From Pseudomonas rhizoryzae (lineage in GTDB: Bacteria; Pseudomonadota; Gammaproteobacteria; Pseudomonadales; Pseudomonadaceae), in assembly GCF_005250615.1 (NCBI RefSeq), contig NZ_SULM01000003.1, positions 310,001-374,000 on the forward strand: a stretch of 64,000 bases of DNA, in the 5' to 3' direction. The translations under genes were made by a program, and so were the position numbers. Under the pieces are notes generated by a model that was not told the DNA's origin, made no database searches, and saw only the letters and a program-made list of their open reading frames with translations. Of the stretch, positions 1-9,437 are shown one piece after another (position 1 is the first letter of the stretch; each line of letters starts with the position of its first letter).

Positions 1-327
1 TTCGCCGTCCGGCGTCGCCCACAGCAGGCGATTGCGATACTGGCCGTGCTCGTCCTGCACGATCAGGCTGCCGCTCACCACGGCGCCGCTGCGCTGCGCC
101 TGGGCGCGCATCCAGGCCGAGGTGGGGCCGTCGGTAGGTTCGGCGAGGGTTGCCGAATCCATGGAGAAGCCGGTGGTGAACATCTCCGGCAGGATGATCA
201 GGTCGACCGCTCCCACCTCCGCCAACTGACGCTCGAAATGAGCGCGATTGGCCGCCGGGTCATGCCAGGCCAAGTCACTCTGCAACAAGGCCAGGTGCAG
301 GTCCTGGGTGGGGCTCAGATCGCGCAT
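1..327 (-). CDS. yafV: Nitrilase-superfamily amidohydrolase, YafV type (3' part cut by window edge)
   Basis: The 109 visible residues are the N-terminal part of a carbon-nitrogen hydrolase. A beta strand and the block 'LPEMFTTGF' carry the Glu expected as the catalytic base of the Glu-Lys-Cys triad; the Lys and Cys parts lie outside the window. E. coli YafV and eukaryotic Nit2 are omega-amidases that hydrolyse alpha-ketoglutaramate or alpha-ketosuccinamate. The start ATG (325-327) overlaps the last 13 bases of the upstream aminotransferase, so the two are probably translationally coupled. This pairing makes sense because a glutamine-using transaminase produces the omega-amidase substrate. The family is clear; the exact substrate is inferred. 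Confidence 0.85.
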   Translation of the reverse strand, partial: MRDLSPTQDLHLALLQSDLAWHDPAANRAHFERQLAEVGAVDLIILPEMFTTGFSMDSATLAEPTDGPTSAWMRAQAQRSGAVVSGSLIVQDEHGQYRNRLLWATPDGE

Positions 328-1463
328 AGCCGCTCCGCTGCCTGGCGCAGGGTCTCCTCGCGCTTGGCGAAGCAGAAGCGCACCAGGCGCAGCTCTGCAG
401 GAGGCTGCTGATAGAACACCGACAGCGGGATGGCCGCGACGCCGTGCTCGCGGGTCAGCCATTCAGCCATGGCCACGTCGTCCAGATCCGGGCGGATGGC
501 GGAGTAATCCACCACCTGGAAATAGGTACCGGCGGCGCGCTGGAAGGTGAAGCGCGAATTGCCCAGCAGATCGCAGAAGAGATCGCGCTTGGCCTGATAG
601 AAGGCGGGCAACTCACTCAGATGCTCGGGATGGGCGGCCATGAAATCGGCCAGGGCGCACTGGATCGGCGTCACTCCGCAGAAGCTGACGTACTGGTGCA
701 CCTTGCGCAACTCGGCGGTGAGCGCCGGCGGCGCCACCACGTAGCCGGTCTTCCAACCGGTGACGTGATAGGTCTTGCCGAAGGAGCTGACCACGAAGGC
801 GCGGGCATAGAGTTCGTCATGGGCGATGACGCTGGCATGGCGCTGGCCGTCGTAGACCAGGTGCTCATAGACCTCGTCACTGACCAGATAGAGATCACGC
901 CCGCGGATCAAGGCGGCCAGGCGCTCCAGCTCGGCGGCACCGATCAGGGCACCACTGGGGTTGTGCGGGGTATTGAGCACGATGGCGCGGGTACGCGGGC
1001 TCAGCGCCGCTTCCAGTGCCGTCCAGTCGATGCCGAAACCCGGCAGCGCCAGGGGCACGTGCACACAGCGCCCACCGGCCAGCTGTACCGAAGGCTCGTA
1101 GCTGTCGTAGCAGGGGTCGAAGACGATCACCTCGTCACCCGGCCGCACCAGCGTCTGGATCGCGCAGAACAGGCCCTGGGTGGCGCCGGGTACGATGGTG
1201 ACCTCGGTATCGGCGCTCACCTCCCGGCCATAGAAGGCCGCGACCTTGGCCGCCACCTGCTGGCGCAGCGCCGGCAGGCCGGTCATGGGCGCGTACTGGT
1301 TATGGCCGGCCGCCACATGCCGACCGACCGCCGCCAACAGCTCGGCGGGACCGTCGAAATCGGGAAAGCCCTGGGAGAGATTCAGCGCCCCGGTTTCGGC
1401 GGCGAGCTGGGACATGCGGGTGAAGATGGTGACGGCGAGGTCGGGAAGCTTGCTCTGGATCAT
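315..1463 (-). CDS. ybdL: PLP-dependent class I aminotransferase (methionine/glutamine transaminase, YbdL-like)
   Basis: A 382-residue fold-type I aminotransferase. 'NTPHNPSG' (about 164-171) is the typical substrate/PLP loop. Lys230 in 'SSFGKTYH' should form the Schiff base with PLP, and the following 'GWKTGY' has Lys where many family members have Arg, as in E. coli YbdL. Relatives transaminate methionine, kynurenine or glutamine with 2-oxo acids. The substrate here is not decided by sequence, but the overlap with a YafV-type omega-amidase supports a methionine-salvage or glutamine transaminase role in the cytoplasm. The start 'MIQSKLP' matches the family N-terminus; no strong Shine-Dalgarno is visible in front of it. 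Confidence 0.85.
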   Translation of the reverse strand: MIQSKLPDLAVTIFTRMSQLAAETGALNLSQGFPDFDGPAELLAAVGRHVAAGHNQYAPMTGLPALRQQVAAKVAAFYGREVSADTEVTIVPGATQGLFCAIQTLVRPGDEVIVFDPCYDSYEPSVQLAGGRCVHVPLALPGFGIDWTALEAALSPRTRAIVLNTPHNPSGALIGAAELERLAALIRGRDLYLVSDEVYEHLVYDGQRHASVIAHDELYARAFVVSSFGKTYHVTGWKTGYVVAPPALTAELRKVHQYVSFCGVTPIQCALADFMAAHPEHLSELPAFYQAKRDLFCDLLGNSRFTFQRAAGTYFQVVDYSAIRPDLDDVAMAEWLTREHGVAAIPLSVFYQQPPAELRLVRFCFAKREETLRQAAERLCAI

Positions 1464-1572
1464 CGCGCGGGCACAGGTCTGGCTGGAAGGAGATCGGCAG
1501 ACTGCGATTTTTTGTGGCTAAGGGCAAGTCTTGCCGGGCCAACGCCTGGACGCAGCGGTCAATTCAGGCATC

Positions 1573-1681
1573 TCCTCTCCCCGTGGGAGGGGACCAGGGT
1601 TAGGGTAAGCGCGTGGTCTGCTCCTTGAGGAACCGGCGCAGGGATCACCCTCACCCCAACCCTCTCCCGGAGGGAGAGGGA
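1573..1681. repeat. Pair of inverted REP-like palindromic repeats
   Basis: Two copies of one short repeat lie head to head. Positions 1573-1607 carry CCTCTCCCCGTGGGAGGGG followed by a CCAGGGTTAGGGT tail, and 1646-1681 carry CACCCTCACCCCAACCC followed by CTCTCCCGGAGGGAGAG. The second is the inverted form of the first, with about 38 bp between them, which is the layout of a REP doublet (REPIN). A third copy lies at 34302-34338. They occupy the gap between der and the aminotransferase gene. The rest of the 369-bp gap holds a second repeat module and the der terminator; I see no gene in it. Confidence 0.7.
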
Positions 1682-1721
1682 GTGGTTCGGTGTACCGCTT
1701 CGGCCGCGAGGCAGGCAACCA

Positions 1722-1757
1722 CCGTAGCGTGGAAAACGGCGCAGCCTTTTCCACTGG
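1722..1757. repeat. Palindromic repeat module (copy 1)
   Basis: The module contains GTGGAAAACGGC, a short loop and GCCTTTTCCAC, an imperfect inverted repeat with one bulged C. A near-identical copy lies at 34250-34284, and both copies sit beside a REP-like repeat. This suggests a composite intergenic repeat rather than chance similarity. No function can be assigned. Confidence 0.6.
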
Positions 1758-1783
1758 AGAGCATGCTGCAAAGAAAATTTTCC

Positions 1784-1810
1784 AAAAAAAGGGGCTCTTC
1801 TGAGCCCCTT
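1784..1810 (-). terminator. Rho-independent terminator of the der operon
   Basis: Read on the minus strand just after the der stop codon, AAGGGGCTC, a 4-base loop and GAGCCCCTT form a 9-bp stem followed directly by a T run. This is a textbook intrinsic terminator, 22 bases past der. Confidence 0.9.
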
Positions 1811-1832
1811 CCCTGCACAACGCCCGACCGGC

Positions 1833-3323
1833 TTACCGGCGCTTGTCCTTGCGCTTCTTCTCGGCCTTCTTGTGGTGGCTCATCAACCGGCGCTTCTTGT
1901 TGACCTGGCGCTCGGTGAGGGTGTTCTTCTTGCCCTCGAAGGGGTTTTCGCCACCGCGGTATTCGATGCGGATCGGCGTCCCCACCAGCTTGAGCACCCG
2001 GCGATAGGTCTTTTCCAGGTAGCGGGTATAGGACTTGGGCACCGCTTCCGTTTGGTTGCCGTGGATGACGATCAGCGGCGGGTTGGCACCGCCCAGGTGG
2101 GCATAGCGCAGCTTGATGCGGCGGCCACTGATCATCGGCGGCTGGTGCTCCTGCACCGCGTCCTCGAGGATCTGGGTCAGGCGGCTGGTCGGCCAGCGGG
2201 TGGTGGCCGAGGCGAAGGACTGCTGCACCGACTTGTACAGGTGGCCCACGCCGGTGCCATGCAGCGCCGAGATGAAGTGGATGTCGGCGAAGTCGACGAA
2301 CAGCAGGCGGCGTTCCAGCTCGGTCTTGACGTAGTCGCGCTCGCCGGACTCCATGCCGTCCCACTTGTTCAGGGCGATCACCAGGGCGCGACCGGTCTCC
2401 AGCACGAAACCGAGCAGGTTGAGGTCGTGCTCGACCACCCCCTCGCGGGCGTCCATGACGAAGATCACCACGTTGGCGTCCTGGATCGCCTGCAGCGTCT
2501 TGACCACCGAGAATTTCTCGACCGCCTCGAAGATCTTGCCGCGGCGGCGCACCCCGGCCGTATCGATCAGGGTGTAGCGTTCTTCGTTGCGCTCGAAGGG
2601 GATGTAGATGCTGTCGCGCGTGGTGCCGGCCTGGTCATAGACGATGACCCGCTCCTCGCCGAGCATGCGGTTGACCAGGGTCGACTTGCCGACATTGGGC
2701 CGGCCGATGACGGCGATCTTGATGCCGGTGGTCTCGTCGATGCCCTGCACCCGGCGGAAGACGTCACCGCCCTCCTCCGCAGCAGCCCGGACCTCGTCCT
2801 CGGTGAGCTCTTCCTCGACCGGTGCCTCGTCCTTGGGAAAGACACCCAGGGCGGCTTCCAGCAGGTTGTTCACGCCACGACCGTGGGCCGCGGCGATGGG
2901 ATAGGCGTCGCCGATGGCCAGCGGGCTGAACTCCGCCCGGGCGATGTCCGGATCGACGGTATCGACCTTGTTGGCCACCAGGAAGGTGCGCTTGTTTCGC
3001 TTGCGCAGGTGCTCGGCGATCATCTGGTCGGCCACGGTCAGGCCGTCGCGCGAGTCCACCAGGAACAGCACGGCATCGGATTCTTCGATGGCCTGCAGCG
3101 ACTGCTCGGCCATCTTCAGGTCGATGCCTTCCTCGTCACCGGAGATACCGCCGGTATCCACCACGATATAGGTCCGTCCCTGCCACTTGGCCTCGCCGTA
3201 CTTACGATCGCGGGTCAGGCCGGCGAAGTCGGCGACGATGGCGTCGCGCGTCTTGGTCAGACGGTTGAAAAGCGTGGATTTGCCGACGTTCGGCCGCCCC
3301 ACCAGGGCAATTACGGGAACCAT
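1833..3323 (-). CDS. der: Ribosome-assembly GTPase Der (EngA)
   Basis: A 496-residue double GTPase needed for 50S subunit maturation. Two complete G domains are visible: GRPNVGKS at 9-16 with DTGG 56-59 and NKVD 118-121, then GRPNVGKS at 207-214 with DTAG 254-257 and NKWD 319-322. An acidic linker (about 165-190) joins them. The C-terminal part is the KH-like domain, ending in a very basic tail rich in Lys and Arg that should contact rRNA. It follows bamB on the same strand after a 77-bp spacer with a strong hairpin and is the last gene of the hisS-yfgM-bamB-der group, the usual order in gammaproteobacteria. Confidence 0.97.
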   Translation of the reverse strand: MVPVIALVGRPNVGKSTLFNRLTKTRDAIVADFAGLTRDRKYGEAKWQGRTYIVVDTGGISGDEEGIDLKMAEQSLQAIEESDAVLFLVDSRDGLTVADQMIAEHLRKRNKRTFLVANKVDTVDPDIARAEFSPLAIGDAYPIAAAHGRGVNNLLEAALGVFPKDEAPVEEELTEDEVRAAAEEGGDVFRRVQGIDETTGIKIAVIGRPNVGKSTLVNRMLGEERVIVYDQAGTTRDSIYIPFERNEERYTLIDTAGVRRRGKIFEAVEKFSVVKTLQAIQDANVVIFVMDAREGVVEHDLNLLGFVLETGRALVIALNKWDGMESGERDYVKTELERRLLFVDFADIHFISALHGTGVGHLYKSVQQSFASATTRWPTSRLTQILEDAVQEHQPPMISGRRIKLRYAHLGGANPPLIVIHGNQTEAVPKSYTRYLEKTYRRVLKLVGTPIRIEYRGGENPFEGKKNTLTERQVNKKRRLMSHHKKAEKKRKDKRR

Positions 3324-3348
3324 GCGGCTCTCCCAGAGCAGAAAACAC

Positions 3349-3383
3349 GATGGCCGCTACCGAGCTTCACGGTAGCGGCCATC
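3349..3383. promoter_or_regulatory. Perfect 14-bp inverted repeat between bamB and der
   Basis: GATGGCCGCTACCG and its exact complement flank a 7-base loop. On the minus strand only a short T cluster (GTGTTTTC) follows, so it could be a weak terminator or an attenuating or mRNA-stabilising hairpin between bamB and der. Confidence 0.55.
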
Positions 3384-3400
3384 GGTTGAGGATAAAAGTT

Positions 3401-4543
3401 CTAGCGCAGGCGATAGGCGGCGAGTGTACCGCCATTGCCGTAAACGTAGAGCATGTCGCCGACGACCAGCGGTCTTACCCGGATACCGTCGCCATCGACC
3501 TTGGTCCGACCGACGAAACGGCCATCGACCTGACTCAGCAGGTGGATGTAGCCGGCGTAGTCGCCCACCACCACGTTGCTCGACCAGACCACCGGACCGG
3601 AGAGCTGGCGGCGGGCCAGATCGGCGTTGCTCCACAGCGTGGAGGTGGAGGATTCCTCGACCGCCTCGACGGTACCGTTGTCCAGGCTCAGGTAGACGTT
3701 GCCGAAGCCTTCGGTCACGCCGTCGTAGCTGGACGCATCGCGCTGCCAGAGGATCTGGCCGTTGGCCGGATTGAGTGCCGCCACCCGACCGTTGTAGCTG
3801 ACCACATAGAGGGTATCGCCCGACAGCGACAGACCACCGTCGACGTCGACGATGCGCTCCAGCTCGGAGCGGCCCTTGGGCACGGCGATCTGTTGCTCCC
3901 ACAGCGGCAGGCCGCGCTGCACGTCCACGGCGACGACCTTGCCATTGGCGAAACCGGCCATGGCCACCTGGTCGGTGACCAGCGGAGCACCGGTGCCGCG
4001 CAGGCTCAACACGGGCAGGCTGTCTTCGTAGACCCAGCGACGCGAACCGCTGCCCGCTTCGAAGGCATACAGCTTGGCATCCTGGGACTGCACCACCACC
4101 ACGTCGTTATGAACGACCGGCGCCGACAGCACCTCGCTGGACACCTGGGCGCGCCACTTCTCGCTACCGTCGCTGGCATCCAGGGCGATCACCTGCCCAC
4201 GCAGGGTACCGACCACCACCAGCCCTGCGCCGACCCCGACACCACCGGAAACCGGCAGGTCCAGGTCCTTCTTCCAGAGTACCGCGCCGGTCTCGCGATT
4301 CATCGCCATGACCCGGCCATCGGCATCGGCGGCGAAGATCGTCTGACCCTCTACCGCCGGTACCAGGCGGTTGTATTCCTTGCCCTGGCCGTCGCCGATG
4401 GAGCGACTCCAGACTTCATCCAGCCGGACTTCCGCCTTGATGTCCTTCAGCTCGGCCGGGGGCAGCTCTTTCTTGCCGGTGCTGCTGCAACCGACGACCG
4501 CAAGGGCGAGGCCCAGTACCGCGATAGGCTTCCAGCGCAACAT
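3401..4543 (-). CDS. bamB: Outer-membrane protein assembly lipoprotein BamB
   Basis: A 380-residue lipoprotein with a hydrophobic signal segment ending in the lipobox 'LAVVGC', so Cys19 is the predicted lipidated residue. The rest is made of repeated PQQ-like beta-propeller blades (for example 'GRVMAMNRETGAVLWKKDL' and 'GQVIALDASDGSEKW'), as expected for the eight-bladed propeller of BamB, the BamA-binding accessory subunit of the BAM complex in the periplasm. Its ATG overlaps the TGA of yfgM (ATGA, 4540-4545 region), which implies translational coupling. Length and order match the family well. Confidence 0.95.
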   Translation of the reverse strand: MLRWKPIAVLGLALAVVGCSSTGKKELPPAELKDIKAEVRLDEVWSRSIGDGQGKEYNRLVPAVEGQTIFAADADGRVMAMNRETGAVLWKKDLDLPVSGGVGVGAGLVVVGTLRGQVIALDASDGSEKWRAQVSSEVLSAPVVHNDVVVVQSQDAKLYAFEAGSGSRRWVYEDSLPVLSLRGTGAPLVTDQVAMAGFANGKVVAVDVQRGLPLWEQQIAVPKGRSELERIVDVDGGLSLSGDTLYVVSYNGRVAALNPANGQILWQRDASSYDGVTEGFGNVYLSLDNGTVEAVEESSTSTLWSNADLARRQLSGPVVWSSNVVVGDYAGYIHLLSQVDGRFVGRTKVDGDGIRVRPLVVGDMLYVYGNGGTLAAYRLR

Positions 4544-5184
4544 CAGGCGTCTCCTTTGGCGAGATCATCGAGTTTCATCTGCAGCACGCCTTCGGCTGCA
4601 TCGTTGGGCAGCGCGGCACGCGCCTTCTCATAGGCCAGCCGCGCCTCGGCCGGCTTCTTCAGCGCGACCAGCAGGTCACCACGCAATTCCTCACGATTGG
4701 CGACATAGGCCTTGGGCGCCTGGCCGTCGAGTAGCTTCAAGCCCTCTTCGACCTTGCCCTGGGCCGCCAGCACCCGGGCCAGACGCTCACGCGCCAGCTC
4801 GCCGAGCTCTTCGTCATAAGGCTTGGCCAGCACCGTCTTCAATTCGTTGGCCGCATCGTCCAGGCGATTGCTGTCCGCCGCCACCTTGGCGACGAAGAGG
4901 CTACCGTACTGCGCATAGGCGGTACCGGAATAATCCTGCTTGAGCTTGCCGAAGGTGTCGGTGACGCGGGCCGTGTCCACCTTGCCGCCGGGGGCGAGAG
5001 CCGCTTCCACCAGTTGCTGATAGAGCACCGAGGCGCCTTGCGCCTGGTTGTTCTGGTAACGCTGCCAGCCCTGCCAGCCGAGTACCGCTACCAGGGCGAT
5101 GACACCACCGGCTACCAGCGGCTTGCCATTACGCTGCCACCAGGCCTTGGCGACCACCAGATTGTCGTCGTCGATGGAACTCAA
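4543..5184 (-). CDS. yfgM: YfgM-like membrane-anchored TPR protein (ancillary Sec translocon factor)
   Basis: I place the start at a TTG (5182-5184) because GAGGAG lies 7 bases upstream and the resulting 'MSSIDDDNL' fits the family N-terminus; an in-frame TTG five codons upstream lacks a usable ribosome site. The 213-residue product has a cytoplasmic start with 'WWQRNGKP', one transmembrane helix (about 20-38) and a periplasmic TPR-like region. In E. coli YfgM binds SecYEG and the chaperone PpiD and hands over secreted proteins. It lies between hisS and bamB, a conserved neighbourhood, with bamB coupled by ATGA. Confidence 0.85.
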   Translation of the reverse strand: MSSIDDDNLVVAKAWWQRNGKPLVAGGVIALVAVLGWQGWQRYQNNQAQGASVLYQQLVEAALAPGGKVDTARVTDTFGKLKQDYSGTAYAQYGSLFVAKVAADSNRLDDAANELKTVLAKPYDEELGELARERLARVLAAQGKVEEGLKLLDGQAPKAYVANREELRGDLLVALKKPAEARLAYEKARAALPNDAAEGVLQMKLDDLAKGDA

Positions 5185-5195
5185 ATCCGTTCTCC

Positions 5196-6503
5196 TCAAT
5201 TCCCGCGACCGGCAGCGGCCGGGGGCAAAATCTCGTCCAGACGTGCGGCCAGCGCCGCGAAATCGACCTTTTCCTGGGGCGCATCGCCACGCAGCGGCTT
5301 GAGCGCCACCTGTTGCGCGGCCAGTTCGTCCTCGCCCAGGATCATGGCCCAGAGCGCACCGCTCTTGTCGGCCTTCTTGAACTGGCTCTTGAAGCTGCCG
5401 CCGCCGGCATTGACCAGCAGGCGCAGGTCGGGGCGCGCGTCACGCAGCTTTTCCGCCAGGCTCAGGCCGGCCAGCTCGGCCGCCTCGCCAAAGGCGCAGA
5501 GGTAGAGATCGGCCGGGCGCATGAGATCGCTCGGCAGGCGCTCCAGGGTTTCCAGCAGCAATACCAGGCGCTCGACGCCCATGGCGAAACCGACACCAGG
5601 GGTGGGCTTGCCGCCGAATTGGGTGATCAGGCCGTCGTAGCGGCCACCGGCGCACACGGTGCCCTGGGCGCCAAGCTTGTCGGTGACCCACTCGAACACG
5701 GTGCGGCCATAGTAATCCAGGCCACGCACCAGCTTGGGATTGATCTCGTAGCGGATCCCGGCGGCATCCAGGCGCGCCTTGAGGCCGTCGAAATGGGCCC
5801 GGGACTCGTCGTCCAGATAGTCGGCCAGGGTCGGAGCCCCGACCAGCAGCGCCTGGGTCTGGGCGTTCTTGCTGTCGAGGATGCGCAGCGGATTGGTGGT
5901 CAGGCGGCGCTGGCTGTCTTCGTCGAGCTGCGTGAAGCGCTCCTGCAGATAGGCCACCAGGGCCTCGCGATAACGCCCGCGATCGGCACTGGAGCCCAGG
6001 CTGTTGAGCTGCAGGGTGACGGCGTCGGTCAGGCCCAGACGCTGCCAGAGGCGTGCGGTGAGCACGATCAGCTCGGCATCGATGTCCGGCCCGGGCAGGT
6101 TGAACACCTCCACGCCGATCTGATGGAACTGCCGATAACGACCCTTCTGCGGCTTCTCGTAGCGGAACATCGGGCCGGCGTACCAGAGCTTCTGCACCTG
6201 GCCACCGCCGGTCATGCCGTGTTCGAGTACGGCCCGCACGCAACCCGCGGTGCCTTCGGGTCTCAGGGTCAGGGATTCCTCGTTACGGTCGAGGAAGGTG
6301 TACATCTCCTTGTCCACCACGTCGGTGCCCTCGCCGATACCACGGGCGAAGAGTTCGGTGAACTCCATGATGGGCAGGCGGATCTCGTGGTAGCCATAGC
6401 CGTCGAGCAACGTCGCGAAGGTACGTTCCAGGTAGCGCCAGGCCGGAGTCTGCTCCGGCAGGATATCGTTCATGCCACGGATGGCTTGCAGGGACTTGCT
6501 CAC
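5196..6503 (-). CDS. hisS: Histidyl-tRNA synthetase
   Basis: A 435-residue class II aminoacyl-tRNA synthetase that charges tRNA-His. Visible are motif 1 around 34-62, 'RPEGT' at 81-85, motif 2 '[16 protein letters not shown]' at 113-128, the histidine-binding '[13 protein letters not shown]' and motif 3 '[11 protein letters not shown]'. The C-terminal domain (last about 90 residues) is the usual anticodon-binding fold. The gene follows ispG after 24 bp, and its stop lies 11 bp before the chosen yfgM start, so the block is one transcript. Confidence 0.97.
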   Translation of the reverse strand: MSKSLQAIRGMNDILPEQTPAWRYLERTFATLLDGYGYHEIRLPIMEFTELFARGIGEGTDVVDKEMYTFLDRNEESLTLRPEGTAGCVRAVLEHGMTGGGQVQKLWYAGPMFRYEKPQKGRYRQFHQIGVEVFNLPGPDIDAELIVLTARLWQRLGLTDAVTLQLNSLGSSADRGRYREALVAYLQERFTQLDEDSQRRLTTNPLRILDSKNAQTQALLVGAPTLADYLDDESRAHFDGLKARLDAAGIRYEINPKLVRGLDYYGRTVFEWVTDKLGAQGTVCAGGRYDGLITQFGGKPTPGVGFAMGVERLVLLLETLERLPSDLMRPADLYLCAFGEAAELAGLSLAEKLRDARPDLRLLVNAGGGSFKSQFKKADKSGALWAMILGEDELAAQQVALKPLRGDAPQEKVDFAALAARLDEILPPAAAGRGN

Positions 6504-6527
6504 GAAAGGGCCTTATTCCTTGATCTT

Positions 6528-7640
6528 TCAGCTGCGCGCGATGAGCGCGGCATCCGCTTCGGCCTTTTCGGCCGCCTTGCGGCGAATGAGCCCTTCAAGC
6601 TCGTCCACCAGATTGTCGTTGTTCAGCTTGGAGGCCGGCTTGCCGTCGATGTACACCAGGTTGTTCGGCGTACCCCCGGTCAGGCCCACGTGGGCTTCCT
6701 TGGCTTCGCCGGGACCATTGACCACGCAGCCGATCACCGCGACGTCCAGGGGGACCAGCAGGTCTTCCAGGCGCCCTTCCAGCTCGTTCATGGTCTTGAC
6801 CACATCGAAGTTCTGCCGCGAACAGCTCGGGCAGGCGATGAAGTTGATGCCACGGGATCTCAGGCGCAGGGACTTGAGGATATCGAAACCGACCTTGATC
6901 TCCTCGACCGGATCGGCCGCCAGCGAGATACGGATGGTATCGCCGATGCCCTCGGCCAACAGCATGCCCAGACCGACCGCGGACTTCACCGTACCCGAGC
7001 GCAGACCGCCGGCTTCGGTGATACCCAGGTGCAGCGGCTGCTCGATACGGGTCGCCAGCTGGCGGTAGGCCGCCACGGCCATGAAGACGTCGCTGGCCTT
7101 CACGCTGACCTTGAAGTCCGGATAGTCCAGCTTCTCCAGGTGATCGACGTGGCGCATGGCCGATTCCACCAGGGCTTCCGGGGTGGGCTCGCCGTACTTC
7201 TTCTGCAAGTCCTTTTCCAGGGAGCCGGCGTTGACGCCGATGCGGATCGGGATGCCACGCTCGCGGGCGGCGTCGACCACCGCCTTCACGCGGTCTTCAC
7301 GCCCGATGTTGCCGGGGTTGATGCGCAGGCAATCCACGCCCAGTTCGGCGACGCGCAGGGCGATCTTGTAGTCGAAGTGGATGTCGGCCACCAGCGGCAG
7401 GCTGACCCGCTGCTTGATGCGACCGAAGGCCTCGGCGGCATCCATGTCGGGCACGGAGACGCGCACGATGTCGGCACCGGCGTCCTGCAGACGCTGGATC
7501 TGCGCCACGGTGGCATCGACATCGCAGGTTTCGGTATTGGTCATGCTCTGCACGGCGATGGGGGCATCGCCGCCGACCGGCACCGAGCCAACCCAGATCT
7601 TGCGGGATAGCCGACGTTTGATGGGCGATTCGCTATGCAT
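6528..7640 (-). CDS. ispG: 4-hydroxy-3-methylbut-2-en-1-yl diphosphate synthase
   Basis: A 370-residue enzyme of the MEP isoprenoid pathway that converts MEcPP to HMBPP using a [4Fe-4S] cluster. Cluster ligands Cys270, Cys273 ('ACPSCSR') and Cys305 ('[11 protein letters not shown]') and the conserved Glu312 are present; the N-terminal two thirds is the TIM barrel. It depends on iron-sulfur supply, and the Isc operon lies 3.5 kb upstream on the same strand. It sits between rodZ and hisS in the conserved rodZ-ispG-hisS order. Confidence 0.97.
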   Translation of the reverse strand: MHSESPIKRRLSRKIWVGSVPVGGDAPIAVQSMTNTETCDVDATVAQIQRLQDAGADIVRVSVPDMDAAEAFGRIKQRVSLPLVADIHFDYKIALRVAELGVDCLRINPGNIGREDRVKAVVDAARERGIPIRIGVNAGSLEKDLQKKYGEPTPEALVESAMRHVDHLEKLDYPDFKVSVKASDVFMAVAAYRQLATRIEQPLHLGITEAGGLRSGTVKSAVGLGMLLAEGIGDTIRISLAADPVEEIKVGFDILKSLRLRSRGINFIACPSCSRQNFDVVKTMNELEGRLEDLLVPLDVAVIGCVVNGPGEAKEAHVGLTGGTPNNLVYIDGKPASKLNNDNLVDELEGLIRRKAAEKAEADAALIARS

Positions 7641-7667
7641 GCTGGTTTCCCATGGGGTCGCCGGACG

Positions 7668-8660
7668 TCATTGTCCGGCCTGACCGAGTTTGATACGGGC
7701 GGTTTCGCCCTTGGTGAACGGCGCGAGATCGACGATCTGGCCGTTGTAGGTGATCTGCGCCCCGCGGGCGTAGCCGAGCCGGATATTGACCGGCGCCTTG
7801 ATCGAGGCGTAGTCGAGGCTCTCGCCGCCCTTCTTCAGGCCGCTGAACAGGATCTTGCCGGTACCGTCGCTGACCTGCACCCAGCAGTTGGCGGAGAAAC
7901 GGATAGCCAGGCTGTCGGCACCGGTAGCGGCTGGCGCCGCCGGCGCGCTCGGCGTAATGGTAGGTGCCGCCGTAGTGGCGGTAGCAGGTGCGGCAGTGCT
8001 CGGCGTACCCGGGACGGATGCGGCGGCGGGCGGCGCTGGCGTAGCGGCCGGCGCGGGCATGTTGGCCACGGTGTTGGCGTCGGGCACGGGCGTTCCCACC
8101 GGTGACGGCAGGCTGGCCGCCGGGCTCTGGGCCCCGGCTGGAGGCTGCTGCTCTTCGGGTTCGTCGATGGGGTGGATTTCGGTCTTGCCGTCGGCCCCCT
8201 CCACCTCGACGTGCTCCATGCTCACGGCGCTGCCGACGGAGGCCTGGCGGCTGCGCTCCTGCCACCAGAACAGGCCCATGGCGATGATCAGTACCACCAG
8301 GATGAAACTGACGAATCTCAGGATGTTGCGCGACAGCCGTACCGGCTCGTCGAGCCGCCCCAGGCTGTGCACGGTACTGCCCTTGGCATCGGTACCGGTG
8401 TAGCTATCGAAGGCGCGCACCAGCTCCACCTGGTCCAGGCCGAGCAGCTTGCCATAGGCCTTGATGTAACCCCGGGTGAAGGTATGCCCCGGCATCTGCT
8501 GATAGTTGCCCGCTTCGAGCTGATCGATGATGCGCGCGCTGAGATTGAGACTCTGGGCAACCTGGGCCTGGCTCCAGCCAAGCTCAAGACGCTTCTGCCG
8601 CAAGATCTCACCGGGATTGCCCCGTCCGGCGTGTACCGCTTCGGATTGCACTGCGGTCAT
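7668..8660 (-). CDS. rodZ: Cytoskeleton protein RodZ
   Basis: A 330-residue bitopic protein linking MreB to the elongation machinery. It has an N-terminal Xre-like helix-turn-helix (about 16-80, with 'GWSQAQVAQSLNL'), a basic stretch, one transmembrane helix at about 113-133, a long Pro/Ala/Thr-rich periplasmic linker (about 160-245) and a C-terminal beta domain starting near 'LAIRFSANCWVQV'. Its ATG overlaps the TGA of pilF (8657-8660), so pilF and rodZ are coupled. Length and domain order are typical; the low-complexity linker is where homologues vary most. Confidence 0.95.
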   Translation of the reverse strand: MTAVQSEAVHAGRGNPGEILRQKRLELGWSQAQVAQSLNLSARIIDQLEAGNYQQMPGHTFTRGYIKAYGKLLGLDQVELVRAFDSYTGTDAKGSTVHSLGRLDEPVRLSRNILRFVSFILVVLIIAMGLFWWQERSRQASVGSAVSMEHVEVEGADGKTEIHPIDEPEEQQPPAGAQSPAASLPSPVGTPVPDANTVANMPAPAATPAPPAAASVPGTPSTAAPATATTAAPTITPSAPAAPAATGADSLAIRFSANCWVQVSDGTGKILFSGLKKGGESLDYASIKAPVNIRLGYARGAQITYNGQIVDLAPFTKGETARIKLGQAGQ

Positions 8661-9427
8661 TTCTGCTCCGACTGAAGTTGACGATATTCAGGTGAGTTCG
8701 GGTACAGGCGCTTCAGCTGCAAGGCATAGCTCGCCGCGGTGTTGCGATCATTGAACACCTCGGCGAGACGGATCCCGAGCAACAGGCTCCGGGCATCCTG
8801 GGGACTGAGCTGGCTGAAGGCCTGGTAATAGCTACGAGACGGCACGTAATCGCGCGACTGGTAGGCCAGTTGAGCCAATTCGAACAATGCCCTGGGCTGG
8901 TTACGATCCAGCCGCAGGGATTTTTCCAGATTTTCCTTGCCCAAGTCGACCTGATTGAGTCGCAGGGCGGTCAGGCCAAGATTCTCGAACACCCGGGCGC
9001 GCTCGGGATAGAGGGTATCTTCGGCGGCCTGGGTGAAGCGTTCGTAGGCATCCTTGTAGCGCCCCTGCTCATAGAGGAAGCTGCCGTAATTGTTGAGGAT
9101 ACGGGCATCCTTGGGGCGCTCGCGCAGGGCCAGGCGATATTCCTGGTCCGCCAGCTGCGCCTCCCCTTGAGCCTGGAACACCAGCGCCAGGGCGGCATGG
9201 GCATCGGCGCTGGAGGAATCCAGCTCCAGGGCCTTTTTCAGCGGCACCTTGGCCTGTTCGGTATTGCCCTGCTGGACATAGCCGAGGCCGAGCTGGATGT
9301 AGGCATCACGCGCCTGCATCCGTCCCTCGCGGGTATCCATGGGGTTGCGATCACCCTCGGTCACGCAGCCGGCCAGGCCGCTGACCACCAGGGCGAGCGC
9401 GACAGCCGCAAAGCGCGTGATCGCCAT
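8657..9427 (-). CDS. pilF: Type IV pilus pilotin lipoprotein PilF
   Basis: A 256-residue lipoprotein with signal segment and lipobox 'SGLAGC' (lipidated Cys21) followed by TPR repeats across the rest (for example 'AYIQLGLGYVQQGNTEQA' and 'ARILNNYGSFLYEQGRYKDA'). In P. aeruginosa PilF pilots the secretin PilQ to the outer membrane for type IV pilus assembly. It lies 10 bp downstream of rlmN and overlaps rodZ by 4 bases. The pilus structural genes are not in this window. Confidence 0.93.
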   Translation of the reverse strand: MAITRFAAVALALVVSGLAGCVTEGDRNPMDTREGRMQARDAYIQLGLGYVQQGNTEQAKVPLKKALELDSSSADAHAALALVFQAQGEAQLADQEYRLALRERPKDARILNNYGSFLYEQGRYKDAYERFTQAAEDTLYPERARVFENLGLTALRLNQVDLGKENLEKSLRLDRNQPRALFELAQLAYQSRDYVPSRSYYQAFSQLSPQDARSLLLGIRLAEVFNDRNTAASYALQLKRLYPNSPEYRQLQSEQK

Positions 9428-9437
9428 GGTCGCGCCC

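Noticed and set aside
5313-7610. 765-residue open frame opposite hisS and ispG
   Set aside because: Runs through two real genes and their spacer on the other strand; composition typical of antisense frames.
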